A stretch of DNA of 64,000 nucleotides, from NCBI GenBank assembly GCA_014584575.1, contig JACTMP010000013.1, positions 124,001 to 188,000 of the forward strand, written 5' to 3'. Under the pieces are notes generated by a model, which was not told where the DNA came from, ran no database searches, and was given only the letters and a program-made list of their open reading frames with translations. The translations under genes and the position numbers were made by a program. Shown in pieces: positions 8,737-17,189 of this stretch (position 1 is the stretch's first letter; each line of letters begins with the position of its first letter). The DNA comes from Chloroflexota bacterium (GTDB lineage Bacteria > Chloroflexota > Anaerolineae > Promineifilales > Promineifilaceae).

Positions 8737-9195
8737 ATGACCACAGATGACCCCCTGCACCCCCACAGCCACGACCCCAACCCCGAACCACCGTCCGATG
8801 ACCCCACATTGCTGTTGGCGTTAACCGACGGCCGTACCCACCCCATCCCTCTCCCCACTCTGCAACAATTACCAAGAACAACCATGCCCCACTGCTTCAT
8901 CATCAGCACCGGGCATGGCACGTCTGGCCCCTTTGCTTTCACCGGAGTGACGCTGCATGACTTTGCCCAGGTTTACATTGCCGGGGAATGGTCACACCTG
9001 GAGGTCATCAGCGGCGATGGTTTTGGCTGCCGCGTTTGGGCCAATGAAGCAAAGGAAACATTACTGGCCTGGGGGATTGACGGCCGTACCCTTACCCGCC
9101 GCGAAGGTCTTGTCCGCCTCATCGTCCCCTCCGAACAAGATGACGCTCTGCGGCAGGTGAAATGGGTGGCCGAAATTCGCGTTCGCTTAACGTAG
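8737..9195 (+). CDS. Truncated molybdopterin-binding-domain protein lacking the Cys ligand
   Basis: This is a 152-residue protein with no signal peptide. Residues about 40-150 align by eye with the Oxidored_molyb fold of the neighbouring gene: [13 protein letters not shown] matches the EGVPLLDVL region, and [23 protein letters not shown] matches RLVIPNRRGYDWVKWVTHIQV. The expected Cys that coordinates molybdenum (CTSGW in the neighbour) is replaced by STGHGTSG. It may be a degenerate paralogue or a binding protein without catalysis. It converges on and overlaps the neighbour by 9 bases. Confidence 0.62.
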   Translation: MTTDDPLHPHSHDPNPEPPSDDPTLLLALTDGRTHPIPLPTLQQLPRTTMPHCFIISTGHGTSGPFAFTGVTLHDFAQVYIAGEWSHLEVISGDGFGCRVWANEAKETLLAWGIDGRTLTRREGLVRLIVPSEQDDALRQVKWVAEIRVRLT

Positions 9196-10197
9196 CGGCA
9201 GCGGTGACTGCCAGATGGCGCTGCTGCCGTTCACCTGAATATGCGTCACCCACTTCACCCAGTCATACCCCCGCCGGTTAGGGATGACCAAACGCAGCGG
9301 CGCACCATGCCCGTGCGACAACGGTTCACCAGCCACCCCATACGCCAACAACATCCCCTCCAACTCCGCCAGCGCAAAGCGCCGTTTATAATGTGAGACG
9401 GCCTCAATGGTCACACTGGCCGCGCTTGTTAACAAACCGGCCCGCGCCAGCACATCCAGCAGCGGCACACCTTCCCAAATCTGCGTGGTATACCACCCAC
9501 TGGTACAGTCCAACAGCACCTCGCGCTGCACCGTTGGCATGGCCCGCAATTCGGCAAATGTCAATGTATACGGCCGTGTTACTTCCCCCGCCACATGCAG
9601 CCGCCACCCCTCCACATCAATCCGCTCCGGGTAATCAAAAATCCAACTCGTGGGCGGAAACTGCCCGGAGAAACTGCCCCGCTCATACGAACCGGTGAAG
9701 CGCCGCTCCCCATCCACCAACCGCGTGGCTCGCCACAACACCAGACCGGCTAATGCGGCTACGGCCGTGCCCAAAAACAACCGCCGATCCAGCGTCCCAC
9801 GCACCCGAAAGATGAAACGCATCCGCCACACATGCCACAGAATCAGCAACATCACCGGCACAGCCACATAAATGTGCAAACTCACCAGACTAAAGCCCCC
9901 CACATAAATAGGGCCATAAAACGTCCACAACAACCCCAACAACACCGTCAGCAACAACAAAACCAGAATCACGCTGAAAGCAATACGCGGCCACGTCCAT
10001 CGTTTCTTGCGGCGATACGCATCCAGAATAATGCCGCTCTTCCACACAAACAGCGCCAGCAACGCATAGGCGGCAATACCATGCAGCCACAACCGCCAGG
10101 CCGCATCCTCATACCCATTAACCAATCCCAGATACCCGGAAATGGTCAACGTGATCAGAATAAATAATAAAGCCACATTCGCCCAGGGAAATTTCAT
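9187..10197 (-). CDS. Membrane cytochrome b-like / sulfite-oxidase-type molybdopterin oxidoreductase
   Basis: This is a 336-residue protein. Four hydrophobic helices in residues 1-130, with His in several (WLHGIAAYALL, LVSLHIYVAV, LILWHVWRMR), suggest a b-type haem anchor. A TM/twin segment precedes the Oxidored_molyb domain, which carries the molybdenum Cys in LLDCTSGWYTTQ and the SHGHGAPLRLVIPNRRGYDW motif. It is likely a membrane-anchored sulfite oxidase/YedY-like reductase passing electrons through the haem. The start at 10197 is preceded by GGAAAATGGGGGT; a longer frame would run into the 13-bp tandem repeat. Confidence 0.8.
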   Translation of the reverse strand: MKFPWANVALLFILITLTISGYLGLVNGYEDAAWRLWLHGIAAYALLALFVWKSGIILDAYRRKKRWTWPRIAFSVILVLLLLTVLLGLLWTFYGPIYVGGFSLVSLHIYVAVPVMLLILWHVWRMRFIFRVRGTLDRRLFLGTAVAALAGLVLWRATRLVDGERRFTGSYERGSFSGQFPPTSWIFDYPERIDVEGWRLHVAGEVTRPYTLTFAELRAMPTVQREVLLDCTSGWYTTQIWEGVPLLDVLARAGLLTSAASVTIEAVSHYKRRFALAELEGMLLAYGVAGEPLSHGHGAPLRLVIPNRRGYDWVKWVTHIQVNGSSAIWQSPLPLR

Positions 10198-10220
10198 ACC
10201 CCCATTTTCCTGGCTACCCC

Positions 10221-10272
10221 CGCTCCCTGCAAGCGCTCCCTGCAAGCGCTCCCTGCAAGCGCTCCCTGCAAG
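10221..10272. repeat. Four tandem copies of a 13-bp unit
   Basis: The unit CGCTCCCTGCAAG is repeated four times without a mismatch, upstream of the molybdopterin gene and directly next to the truncated MITE-like copy at 10274. The left terminus of that MITE is missing here, so the tandem array replaces it. Confidence 0.9.
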
Positions 10273-10273
10273 C

Positions 10274-10410
10274 GCAAACCCGGCGATTAAAATCACGGCA
10301 ACAAACGGCAAAACCGACCTTCGTTGGTTAAAAACAGTCGGCGAAGGCCGACTTTGCCTCTTGTTGGTGCAGATTTATCTGCCGCCGCAAATCAAATGGA
10401 GAATTGCTGC
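10274..10410. mobile_element. MITE-like element, family C copy 2 (left end missing)
   Basis: It carries the same interior and right end as 2554-2734 (CCCGGCGATTAAAATCACGG, GTCGGCGAAGGCCGAC, GCAGATTTATCTGCCGCC, GAGAATTGCTGC) but lacks the left terminal repeat. It abuts a 13-bp tandem repeat. No ORF is present. Confidence 0.7.
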
Positions 10411-10427
10411 CCCGCAAGCGAAAAGTG

Positions 10428-10457
10428 AGCCTGACAGACGTTAATGTCTGCCAGGCT
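10428..10457. terminator. Stem-loop terminator candidate
   Basis: AGCCTGACAGAC and GTCTGCCAGGCT pair around GTTAAT, 39 bases past the stop of the PfpI-like gene on the minus strand. There is no long T-tract, so intrinsic termination is only plausible. Confidence 0.5.
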
Positions 10458-10495
10458 GACCTATCCTCCCATTCTCAAAACGTAAATAGACGTTT

Positions 10496-10972
10496 TTAAC
10501 TGGCAAACAGAGCGTGGTCGGTCAACGCCGCCACAAAAAGCTCCAGCGGTTCTTCTGCCGGGTGAATGACAGATGGTGATGATGTGAATACCTGGCAGAG
10601 ATCATGCGCCAGATTGCTCTGACCATCGGTGACGGCCACACGGCCGTGACGCTCATTTACCAGTTGCAACAAAGGCCGGACACGCGCATCTTGCCGCAAT
10701 GTCTCCCCATTCCGACCTCCTGTAGGCAAAATCAACAAACAATTTTCGGTTACATTCTCAAAGGGGTGTTCCGCCAGGGCGCAATCCGCTTTAATACCCA
10801 CGCCCTGACGGCTATACACCAGTTTATTAAACAAACTCACGACTTTAATCAGCAGCCCTGCCTGACGAAATTTATGGATGAGATAAACCACTTCTAACTC
10901 ATCAAAACCATCACCTATTAAAATGAAACTTCTGGTTCTGGTCTTTTTTTCATTCCGACCTCGTGGAGACAT
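10496..10972 (-). CDS. DJ-1/PfpI-like protein without the catalytic Cys
   Basis: This is a 158-residue protein. The N-terminal strand-turn SFILIGDGFDELEVVYLIHK matches the start of the DJ-1/PfpI fold with its conserved Glu. LLILPTGGRNGETLRQDARV matches the next block. At the nucleophile elbow, where family members have a Cys, the sequence reads AVTDGQSNLAH, so protease or glyoxalase activity is doubtful. I chose ATG 10972, 8 bases after GAGGGG, over an upstream GTG at 10999. It may be a binding or regulatory member. Confidence 0.6.
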   Translation of the reverse strand: MSPRGRNEKKTRTRSFILIGDGFDELEVVYLIHKFRQAGLLIKVVSLFNKLVYSRQGVGIKADCALAEHPFENVTENCLLILPTGGRNGETLRQDARVRPLLQLVNERHGRVAVTDGQSNLAHDLCQVFTSSPSVIHPAEEPLELFVAALTDHALFAS

Positions 10973-11038
10973 CACACTACCCCTCGTGCTGCTAACCACT
11001 CACAAGGTTAACGGCCGTTGTTATGAAAATCAGAAAAT

Positions 11039-11203
11039 TTAGCCAACACTGCATTCTGACGAGCAAATTTCACCGGCTACCTCCTGGAAATAAGAGCCAG
11101 ATGCCACCGACCCACTGTGCAATTGCACGGCCGTTAACAAACTCATCGCCATCACCACCACCAAAACCACTTCCACCATCGTCAATTTAATTTTTGTTGT
11201 CAT
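11039..11203 (-). CDS. Small membrane or secreted peptide (54 aa)
   Basis: The ORF starts MTTKIKLTMVEVV after GAAGAGGGATAAAAAA. It has one hydrophobic helix (about residues 9-27) and a short polar tail with two cysteines (EICSSECSVG). This could be a signal-peptide precursor or a single-pass peptide. It lies divergently from the STAND gene, behind an array of TTTGGACT repeats (11316-11367 read on the minus strand). I recognise no family. Coding status rests on the good RBS and the hydrophobic profile. Confidence 0.5.
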   Translation of the reverse strand: MTTKIKLTMVEVVLVVVMAMSLLTAVQLHSGSVASGSYFQEVAGEICSSECSVG

Positions 11204-11315
11204 TTTTTTATCCCTCTTCATTTTTTATTTTGTGTTCCATGAACACATTGCTTATCTGTCCAAATGGAATGCGCGTCCCACATGCGTACAGACTACACCA
11301 TTAGCGCTTGAAAAG

Positions 11316-11367
11316 AGTCCAAACCTGGTACAAACTGAGTACAAAGCCAGTCCAAATTAGTGGTAAA
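11316..11367 (-). promoter_or_regulatory. Phased repeat array, left side of the STAND module
   Basis: On the plus strand the units AGTCCAAA, GGTACAAA, AGTACAAA and AGTCCAAA begin at 11316, 11327, 11338 and 11349, and a weaker GTGGTAAA begins at 11360. The period is exactly 11 bp, one helical turn. Read on the minus strand they are TTTGGACT-type boxes pointing at the small peptide gene. The array also sits in the 5' region of the STAND gene. SARP-class activators are known to use 11-bp-spaced direct repeats near -35. Confidence 0.75.
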
Positions 11368-11439
11368 CTAGGCAACAGTCCATATTGCGGCTCAACACAC
11401 ACACCAAACATCAGGCGCCGTAAAAGCGAAACAAAAATT

Positions 11440-12864
11440 ATGGAAGAACCGGCAATCATCAGTGAAGAACAAACCCTGGCAGCATTACAGCTATGGCACG
11501 AAGGGGAAGCACCCGTTTGGCCTCTGGCCCATCTACGCCTGGGGCTGCACATCCGCAACGAACAAGCCCTCTATGGCACCCTGGCCGAAACCGGCCCCGC
11601 GGCCCAAAACCGCGCCATCCTCAGCCTGGGACTGGATAAATTACGCACCTACTACCTCGACAGCGAAGAACTCCTGCGGCAACGTTTTGAACACCGGCAA
11701 GACATCCTGGTCATTACCAACAGCATGAACATGTCCCGCTCCAGCTACTTCTACCGGCAAAAACACGCCGTAACCCATCTGACCGAAATCCTCAACCAAC
11801 TTGAACAAGAAGCTCGCCTGGATTGGCAGGAACACATGATTACCCGCCTGGATCCTCCCAGCTACACCACTCTCGTCGGCATCGAAGAAACATATCAACT
11901 TCTGGCCCCCGCCCTGCTGGCCGAAGGCGAACCATACATCCTGTGTCTCGACGGCCTGGGTGGACTGGGCAAAACCGCCTTCGCCGACCATCTGGCACGG
12001 CAAGCCATCGCCGCTGTTCGCTTCGACGAAATAGCCTGGGTCACAGCCAAACAAACACACCTCTCCACACGCGGCCGGCTGCAAATAGACTCCGGTCGCC
12101 CCGCCCTCACCTTTCCCATGCTCATTGATGAACTCACCACCCGCTTCGAGCTGACCCAAAGCTTCAACGGTTCCCAACTACACAAACAGCGGCTGGTGCG
12201 TCACTACCTCCAGGAAAACCCCTGTCTCATCGTCATAGACAACCTGGAAACCGTCGCCGATTATGCCGCGCTCATTCCAGAGCTAAGAAAATGGCAAAAT
12301 CCCAGCAAATTTTTGATCACTTCACGCCTCCGCCTACTCGACCAACCAGGCGTCTTTTCCTATTCACTGACAGAACTGGGGGAAACGGCCGTGTACCAAC
12401 TCATTCGCCAGGAAGCCCGGCGCACCGGTTTTGCCGACCTCGAAAAAGCCTCAGACGAAGAACTGCGCCAGATATACCAGATCGTCGGCGGCAACCCTCT
12501 GGCCATCAAACTCGTCATCGGGCAACTGCGTTACCACTCATTACCCAGAGTCCTCGCCCGCCTCACCTCCGACCAAAACAACGCCGGCATCGGTCTTTTT
12601 GATTACATTTATCAAGAAACCTGGGATTCCCTGAGCGAAACCAGCCAGATCACACTCCTCGCCCTCACCCACGCCGGCGACAACGGCTTCACCCTTGAAC
12701 ACCTCATCGAAGTGGCCGACCTCTCCCCAACATCAGTCGAACGAGCCGTAGAAGAACTGGTCCTGCTCTCTCTGGTAGATTTGCGCGGCTCCTTATTTGA
12801 TCGGCGCTACAGCATACACCGACTCACCGAAATGTTCCTGTTGCAAATGATGGAACAATCGTGA
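11440..12864 (+). CDS. STAND (NB-ARC-like) ATPase with N-terminal HTH-like region
   Basis: This is a 474-residue protein from ATG 11440. Residues about 85-125 (DILVITNSMNMSRSSYFYRQ, then KHAVTHLTEIL) look like a sigma-region-4-type helix-turn-helix. Then come Walker A GLGGLGKTA near 180, Walker B CLIVIDNLE, the sensor-like FLITSRLRL and the GGNPLAIKL motif of NB-ARC/STAND ATPases, followed by a winged-helix tail. STAND proteins are signal-gated switches. Here the sensor is on a separate gene: the TPR protein begins 7 bases downstream. The upstream 11-bp phased repeats may be its own binding sites; this is inference. Confidence 0.8.
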   Translation: MEEPAIISEEQTLAALQLWHEGEAPVWPLAHLRLGLHIRNEQALYGTLAETGPAAQNRAILSLGLDKLRTYYLDSEELLRQRFEHRQDILVITNSMNMSRSSYFYRQKHAVTHLTEILNQLEQEARLDWQEHMITRLDPPSYTTLVGIEETYQLLAPALLAEGEPYILCLDGLGGLGKTAFADHLARQAIAAVRFDEIAWVTAKQTHLSTRGRLQIDSGRPALTFPMLIDELTTRFELTQSFNGSQLHKQRLVRHYLQENPCLIVIDNLETVADYAALIPELRKWQNPSKFLITSRLRLLDQPGVFSYSLTELGETAVYQLIRQEARRTGFADLEKASDEELRQIYQIVGGNPLAIKLVIGQLRYHSLPRVLARLTSDQNNAGIGLFDYIYQETWDSLSETSQITLLALTHAGDNGFTLEHLIEVADLSPTSVERAVEELVLLSLVDLRGSLFDRRYSIHRLTEMFLLQMMEQS

Positions 12865-12871
12865 TAAAAAC

Positions 12872-14071
12872 ATGTCTTCCCTTACCAAATGGCAGCAAAT
12901 TCAACAGCGCCAGGGCATTGCCAACGCCGGACGTTGGCTGAACGCACTCCAATCCGACCCCAATCCCTTCCAATTAGTGCTGCACGAATACGATAACCTG
13001 CTGCGGGCCATTGAATATACCCTGGTCGCCCCGGAAAACTTTGACCTGGCCTACCAACTCATTCAATTTCTACACACCTACGTCACCAGCTATGCCGACT
13101 GGGATCGCTGGCTCATCTATCTGCAAAAAGCACACCACTTCAGCCAGTTGTTACAGAGAAAATATGAAGAAGCCACACTGCTGGACATGGTCGGCAATAT
13201 CCATCGCAGCCAGGGGAATTTCGAAAAAGCCAGGGGATGTTTGAGCCAGGCAGTAGCGCTATACCAACATGAATCGCATGTATCCGAGTATGCTGTCTCG
13301 CTCTCAAATCTGGCGCTGCTCTTGACATATCTGGGCAAAGATGGCCTGGACCTTTGCCGGACAGCCTTAGCCATCACCGAAAAAAGTCAAGATGAGATTG
13401 CCGGCGCGAAAGTATTGCTTAACCTGTCGGCCATTTACATGCGCCACCATGAATGGCAACTTGCCTTGCTGGTAGCCCAAACAGCGTATGACTTAACTCG
13501 TGAACCACAATATGTTGTCTGGAATACTCGATTACTCTTCAATATTCTCACCTGTTTGGGTAGATTGGAAAAATGGGATGAGGTCAATAAGACGTTTTCA
13601 CAAATGGCAGTGGAATTAATCGAAAGAGGGGACATCCAAACGTTGGCCAAACTAAGAAATAACCTGGGTGTCATCGCTTTTAACCTGAGTAACTGGACAG
13701 AGGCAGAACAGCACTTTCAGGAAGCATTAAAACTCCAATCAACCATCCAGGAACCGGTGGAGATGGCTTACCTCTATAACAATTTAGGTATGGTCTATAC
13801 TCGTATGGGTGAATTGGAAACGGCCGTAGACATGCTGCAAAAAGCAATCGTCATTCAGGAGCAACTTCAAGATACCTATCAATGGGCCAATGCCATGGAC
13901 AACCTGGCGGAAGTCTACGAGGCTACAGGAGACACGGCCCTTGCCCACCACATTCGCCAACAAGCCTACACTCTTCTGCAAACCGTCATCTCCAACCCCC
14001 GATCCCAGGCATTGCTGGCTTCTTTAGAAGCTAAAATCCAACCCCCAATGACGCCAGGTGCCAGGGCATAA
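12872..14071 (+). CDS. TPR-repeat protein, partner of the STAND ATPase
   Basis: This is a 399-residue soluble protein, almost wholly helical. Several tetratricopeptide units can be seen (GNIHRSQGNFEKARGCLSQA near 110, LNNLGVIAFNLSNWTEAEQH near 265, YNNLGMVYTRMGELETAVDM near 305, MDNLAEVYEATGDTALAHH near 345). In most STAND regulators such repeats form the C-terminal sensor arm of one polypeptide. The 7-base gap suggests the two proteins are made together and re-form that arrangement as a complex. No catalytic motif is seen. Confidence 0.8.
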   Translation: MSSLTKWQQIQQRQGIANAGRWLNALQSDPNPFQLVLHEYDNLLRAIEYTLVAPENFDLAYQLIQFLHTYVTSYADWDRWLIYLQKAHHFSQLLQRKYEEATLLDMVGNIHRSQGNFEKARGCLSQAVALYQHESHVSEYAVSLSNLALLLTYLGKDGLDLCRTALAITEKSQDEIAGAKVLLNLSAIYMRHHEWQLALLVAQTAYDLTREPQYVVWNTRLLFNILTCLGRLEKWDEVNKTFSQMAVELIERGDIQTLAKLRNNLGVIAFNLSNWTEAEQHFQEALKLQSTIQEPVEMAYLYNNLGMVYTRMGELETAVDMLQKAIVIQEQLQDTYQWANAMDNLAEVYEATGDTALAHHIRQQAYTLLQTVISNPRSQALLASLEAKIQPPMTPGARA

Positions 14072-14103
14072 CACCCTTGCCGCTCCCCTTTATTTTGAAC
14101 TTC

Positions 14104-14142
14104 TTTGGACTATATTGGACTGCGCTGGACTAACTTTGGACT
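14104..14142 (+). promoter_or_regulatory. Phased repeat array, right side of the STAND module
   Basis: TGGACT cores lie in TTTGGACT (14104), ATTGGACT (14114), GCTGGACT (14124) and TTTGGACT (14135), spaced 10, 10 and 11 bp. The orientation mirrors the left array, so both point outward. After the last box both arrays continue with CTTTT, then a GCG, then a possible -10 (GTTACCAT here, GTAGTCT on the left). Confidence 0.72.
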
Positions 14143-14175
14143 GGCTTTTAACGCGGTTGTGTTACCATTGGTCGC

Positions 14176-14274
14176 ATGTCTGTGATTAGAGGAACTTATC
14201 ATCTACTACCTCTGGGTCATGGGAAGCTGATGGATGTGGCGGAGCTGCCTTTGCTTATTAGTAAGCTAATCTGA
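14176..14274 (+). CDS. Possible 32-aa peptide ORF downstream of the right repeat array
   Basis: ATG 14176 opens MSVIRGTYHLLPLGHGKLMD and closes at TGA 14272-14274. There is no Shine-Dalgarno sequence, and the distance from the possible -10 would make it leaderless. The 3' end overlaps an inverted repeat (GCTTATT...AATAAGC). It could equally be a non-coding transcript. I list it because of the mirrored promoter arrangement. Confidence 0.3.
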   Translation: MSVIRGTYHLLPLGHGKLMDVAELPLLISKLI

Positions 14275-14295
14275 ATAAGCGATGGTTCTTTTCCT

Positions 14296-14329
14296 AGAAG
14301 CAACTGGTGGGGATTGACCAGTTGCTTCT
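14296..14329. terminator. Perfect 13-bp stem-loop before the receiver gene
   Basis: AGAAGCAACTGGT pairs with ACCAGTTGCTTCT around an 8-base loop. No U-tract follows. It may end the transcript from the right repeat array or shape the leader of the receiver gene at 14366. Confidence 0.6.
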
Positions 14330-14365
14330 CAGACCACCCCTTTCAATAACGGTCATCAAGAGTCT

Positions 14366-14773
14366 ATGAGTTCTTTATCCGTTGGAAACACGAATCATGA
14401 TGTTACCCCCCATGGCGCTGTGCTGCTCATCGAAAATGATCGACACGTCAGCGCCGCCCTCAACGAAATCCTCAGCGAAACAGGGCTGCGGGTGTTCCTG
14501 GCTTATGATGGTGTGGAGGGCGAAGAGCTATACCGCACTTACCAAAACGACATTGAGATGGTTATTTTGGATTGGCGCCTGCCCCGGCAAGACGGCCGTG
14601 ACACCCTCCGCAAAATCCGCCAGCTCAACCCCAACGTGAATGTCATGGTCGCTTCCGGCACCGCTCCCGAAGAAGTGCTGACCCAACTAGACGACCAGCG
14701 CCCCATCACCTTCCTCAGCAAACCGTTTAGTATTGATAAATTCCTCGACCAGATCAACCGGTTATTGGCCTGA
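14366..14773 (+). CDS. Single-domain response-regulator receiver protein
   Basis: This is a 135-residue CheY-like receiver. The acidic pair is represented by LLIENDRHV, the phospho-acceptor Asp lies in [13 protein letters not shown], the Thr/Ser switch in VMVASGTAP and the conserved Lys in FLSKPF. There is no output domain, so it must act by protein contact. Its kinase is not adjacent. The 3' end overlaps the convergent tlyA gene by 12 bases. Confidence 0.9.
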   Translation: MSSLSVGNTNHDVTPHGAVLLIENDRHVSAALNEILSETGLRVFLAYDGVEGEELYRTYQNDIEMVILDWRLPRQDGRDTLRKIRQLNPNVNVMVASGTAPEEVLTQLDDQRPITFLSKPFSIDKFLDQINRLLA

Positions 14774-15550
14774 ACTGTCCACCACGTGCTGAATTGTCTT
14801 TTCACTTACCACGCTGGCGCCGCCCACTCTGAACCAGAGCAAAAACTCCACATTCCCATCTGACCCTGTCACAGGCGAACGGATCAGCCCATGAGCTGCC
14901 AGACCGCTGCTTTCTGCCCAGGCTAGTAAATTCCGCAAAACAGATTGATGCACGGCCGTGTCCCGCACAATACCCCCCTTGCCCACCTGCGCCGGCCCCG
15001 CCTCAAACTGCGGCTTTACCAGGGCGATAATATCGCCGTCGGCCTTCAACCATTTTTGCACGGCCGGTAAAATCAGCTTCAGGGAGATAAACGACACGTC
15101 AATGCACACAAAACTGACCAGCTCCGGCAAAGTTTCCAGATAACGGGCATTGGTGCGTTCCATTACCACCACCCGCGCATCCTGGCGCAGCTTCCAGTCA
15201 AGCTGCCCATAACCCACATCAATGGCATAGACCCGCGTCGCTCCCTGTTGCAGCAGCACATCGGTAAAACCGCCGGTACACGCGCCCACGTCGGCGCACG
15301 CACGGCCGTATACCCCCACCCCAAACGCCGCCAACGCCCCCGCCAACTTAAGTCCACCCCGGCTCACGTAAGGCAGCGGCGTTTTCACTTCAATCACCAC
15401 CTCAGGGGAAACGGCCGTGCCCGGCTTATCCACCCGCACGCCATCCACCAGCACCTCACCCGCCAGGATTACCCCCTGCGCCTTCGACCGGCTCTCCACC
15501 AGCCCCCGCTCCCATATCAACTTATCCAGGCGTACTTTTATCTGTGCCAT
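14762..15550 (-). CDS. tlyA: TlyA-family rRNA 2'-O-methyltransferase
   Basis: This is a 262-residue protein. An S4 RNA-binding domain (residues 3-60, [20 protein letters not shown]) is followed by an FtsJ/RrmJ-type Rossmann methyltransferase with the SAM loop [18 protein letters not shown] and the block [16 protein letters not shown]. TlyA methylates cytidines in 16S and 23S rRNA (known from Mycobacterium), and some homologues are annotated as haemolysin A. Length and domain order are normal. The AI-2E-family gene lies 3 bases upstream on the same strand. Confidence 0.92.
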   Translation of the reverse strand: MAQIKVRLDKLIWERGLVESRSKAQGVILAGEVLVDGVRVDKPGTAVSPEVVIEVKTPLPYVSRGGLKLAGALAAFGVGVYGRACADVGACTGGFTDVLLQQGATRVYAIDVGYGQLDWKLRQDARVVVMERTNARYLETLPELVSFVCIDVSFISLKLILPAVQKWLKADGDIIALVKPQFEAGPAQVGKGGIVRDTAVHQSVLRNLLAWAESSGLAAHGLIRSPVTGSDGNVEFLLWFRVGGASVVSEKTIQHVVDSSGQ

Positions 15551-15553
15551 CGT

Positions 15554-16624
15554 CTACCAGTGTTCCCACGGATCCATCTCAAAGAGCTTGAAGTAGATAT
15601 ATTTGACCACGATACCAACCGAGACAATGACAGGCACAATCACCAGCGCCGTCAACACACCGGCCAATGCCAGCGAGGCAATGATGGCAATAAAGACCAC
15701 CGCCGGGTGAATGTTCAGGCTGTTGCTCATAATGCGCGGCCGCAGCCAGATGTTTTCTAGCATCTGGATCAGTGATAAGACGGCCAGCACCAACAGGGCA
15801 AACAACAAGTTGGAGGTGATGGGTAAAGTCGTGGAGCCGGTGAAGAGAGCTACGGCCGTAGCAATAGCAATCACAATCGCCGGCCCTACTGACAGCAGCA
15901 CATCAAACACCGCCGCCAAAATGCCAAAAACCACCGCCCCCGGTAGGCCAATAATGAAAGCGCCAACGGCCGTCAAAAAACCCACAATCACCGATAAACG
16001 CAACTGCCCCTGAAAATAGCGCCGCCATACGTGCCGTATTTCTTCATACAGGCGACGGCCGTCGGCGTCATACCCCGGCGGCAGCCAACCAAAAAGCCAC
16101 TCGCGCAATTTCCCCCAATCCAACAGCAAGTAATAAGTGGTCACAATCACTACCAATATCCAGCCAAAATTTGTCGTCGTCGCCTGAAAAATCTGGAAAA
16201 TGACATCTGCTTGCAGCAGGTCAGGCGCGATCTCCGATGATTGTGGAAACAACAAGGCCGGTTGGACGGGGATGTTCATAATCATCCAGGGATGATCCAG
16301 GTATGACGTCTGAATCTGCCGCAGCATCGCCTGAAACTCGGCCACCAGGCTGGTCGTTTGCTGCGAAATCACCTGCACCACCACAAAACCAATCAGCACA
16401 AACCCGGCCAATGACGCCAGATAAACCAGCAGCACCACCAATGCCCGCCGCAGCTTCATCCGTTCATGGGCAAAGGAAACTACCGGGTTCAAAATAAAGG
16501 CCAGCAGCGCCGAAACTGCCATAGGCCCCAACAGCGCCCGTGCCCGGTAGAGCAAAAACGCAGAAAGTATCAGCAGCAGAATTAAAACCAGATATCGGGT
16601 AGAACGACTCCAGGGTTTACTCAT
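15554..16624 (-). CDS. AI-2E family transporter (PF01594)
   Basis: This is a 356-residue membrane protein with about seven helices. Features typical of the family are the paired N-terminal helices (YLVLILLLILSAFLLYRA), a long periplasmic central stretch, and the C-terminal GLPGAVVFGILAAVFDVL and ENIWLRPRIMSNSLNIHP motifs. Members export autoinducer-2-like molecules or act as cation antiporters, and the substrate cannot be called. I use ATG 16624 (MSKPWSRSTRYL); an upstream in-frame ATG adds 22 unconserved residues. It lies in one operon with tlyA. Confidence 0.88.
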   Translation of the reverse strand: MSKPWSRSTRYLVLILLLILSAFLLYRARALLGPMAVSALLAFILNPVVSFAHERMKLRRALVVLLVYLASLAGFVLIGFVVVQVISQQTTSLVAEFQAMLRQIQTSYLDHPWMIMNIPVQPALLFPQSSEIAPDLLQADVIFQIFQATTTNFGWILVVIVTTYYLLLDWGKLREWLFGWLPPGYDADGRRLYEEIRHVWRRYFQGQLRLSVIVGFLTAVGAFIIGLPGAVVFGILAAVFDVLLSVGPAIVIAIATAVALFTGSTTLPITSNLLFALLVLAVLSLIQMLENIWLRPRIMSNSLNIHPAVVFIAIIASLALAGVLTALVIVPVIVSVGIVVKYIYFKLFEMDPWEHW

Positions 16625-16847
16625 ATCACTCACAAGGACAATTCCAAACTGTTTGCCTGAATTGTATCCACTTCTTTCTAACCTTTCCATTGCTCATCTA
16701 CCTGCCCAAACGGACAGGCAAAAAAACTGTTCTTTTTACGTGCCTGTCGCTGTCCCGTTGCCCGATGTGGGCAAACGGCCCCTGCGTTATTATCAGGTAA
16801 CAAAGGGCTTCATAATTCGTAATTCATAATTTTCAAAGGAGAGCTTT

Positions 16848-17162
16848 ATGCAACTTGTACTGATTGACACATTTGTCGTGCCAGAGGCATCTAGATCGGC
16901 CTTTATTGAAAAAGTAAAGGAGAGCGCCAGCTTTCTGCGAACCCTTCCCGGTTTTATCGAGGGATACATCTACGAGAAGGGTGAGGGTGACAGCCCTCAT
17001 AATGTTGTGACGACCGCAGTCTGGCAGGATCAGGCGGCGTTTGAACATGCCAGGAAGGCAGCAGCGGCGGAATTTCAGAGCCGGGGATTCAATCCTCAAG
17101 AGATTATGAACAACCTGAATGTCACTGTTCAACGTGCCGTCTATCAGCGATCACCTTATTAG
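16848..17162 (+). CDS. Antibiotic-biosynthesis-monooxygenase (ABM) domain protein
   Basis: This is a 104-residue single-domain protein of the dimeric alpha/beta-barrel type: LVLIDTFVVPEASRSAFIEK at the start, FLRTLPGFIEGYIYEK and TTAVWQDQAAFEHARKAAAA in the middle. ABM proteins oxidise quinols or polyketides or bind haem, and the specific role is unknown. AAAGGAGAG precedes the ATG. The SDR gene follows 27 bases later and may be co-transcribed. Confidence 0.82.
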   Translation: MQLVLIDTFVVPEASRSAFIEKVKESASFLRTLPGFIEGYIYEKGEGDSPHNVVTTAVWQDQAAFEHARKAAAAEFQSRGFNPQEIMNNLNVTVQRAVYQRSPY

Positions 17163-17189
17163 CGCAACGTTTACATAAAGGAGGCTATT

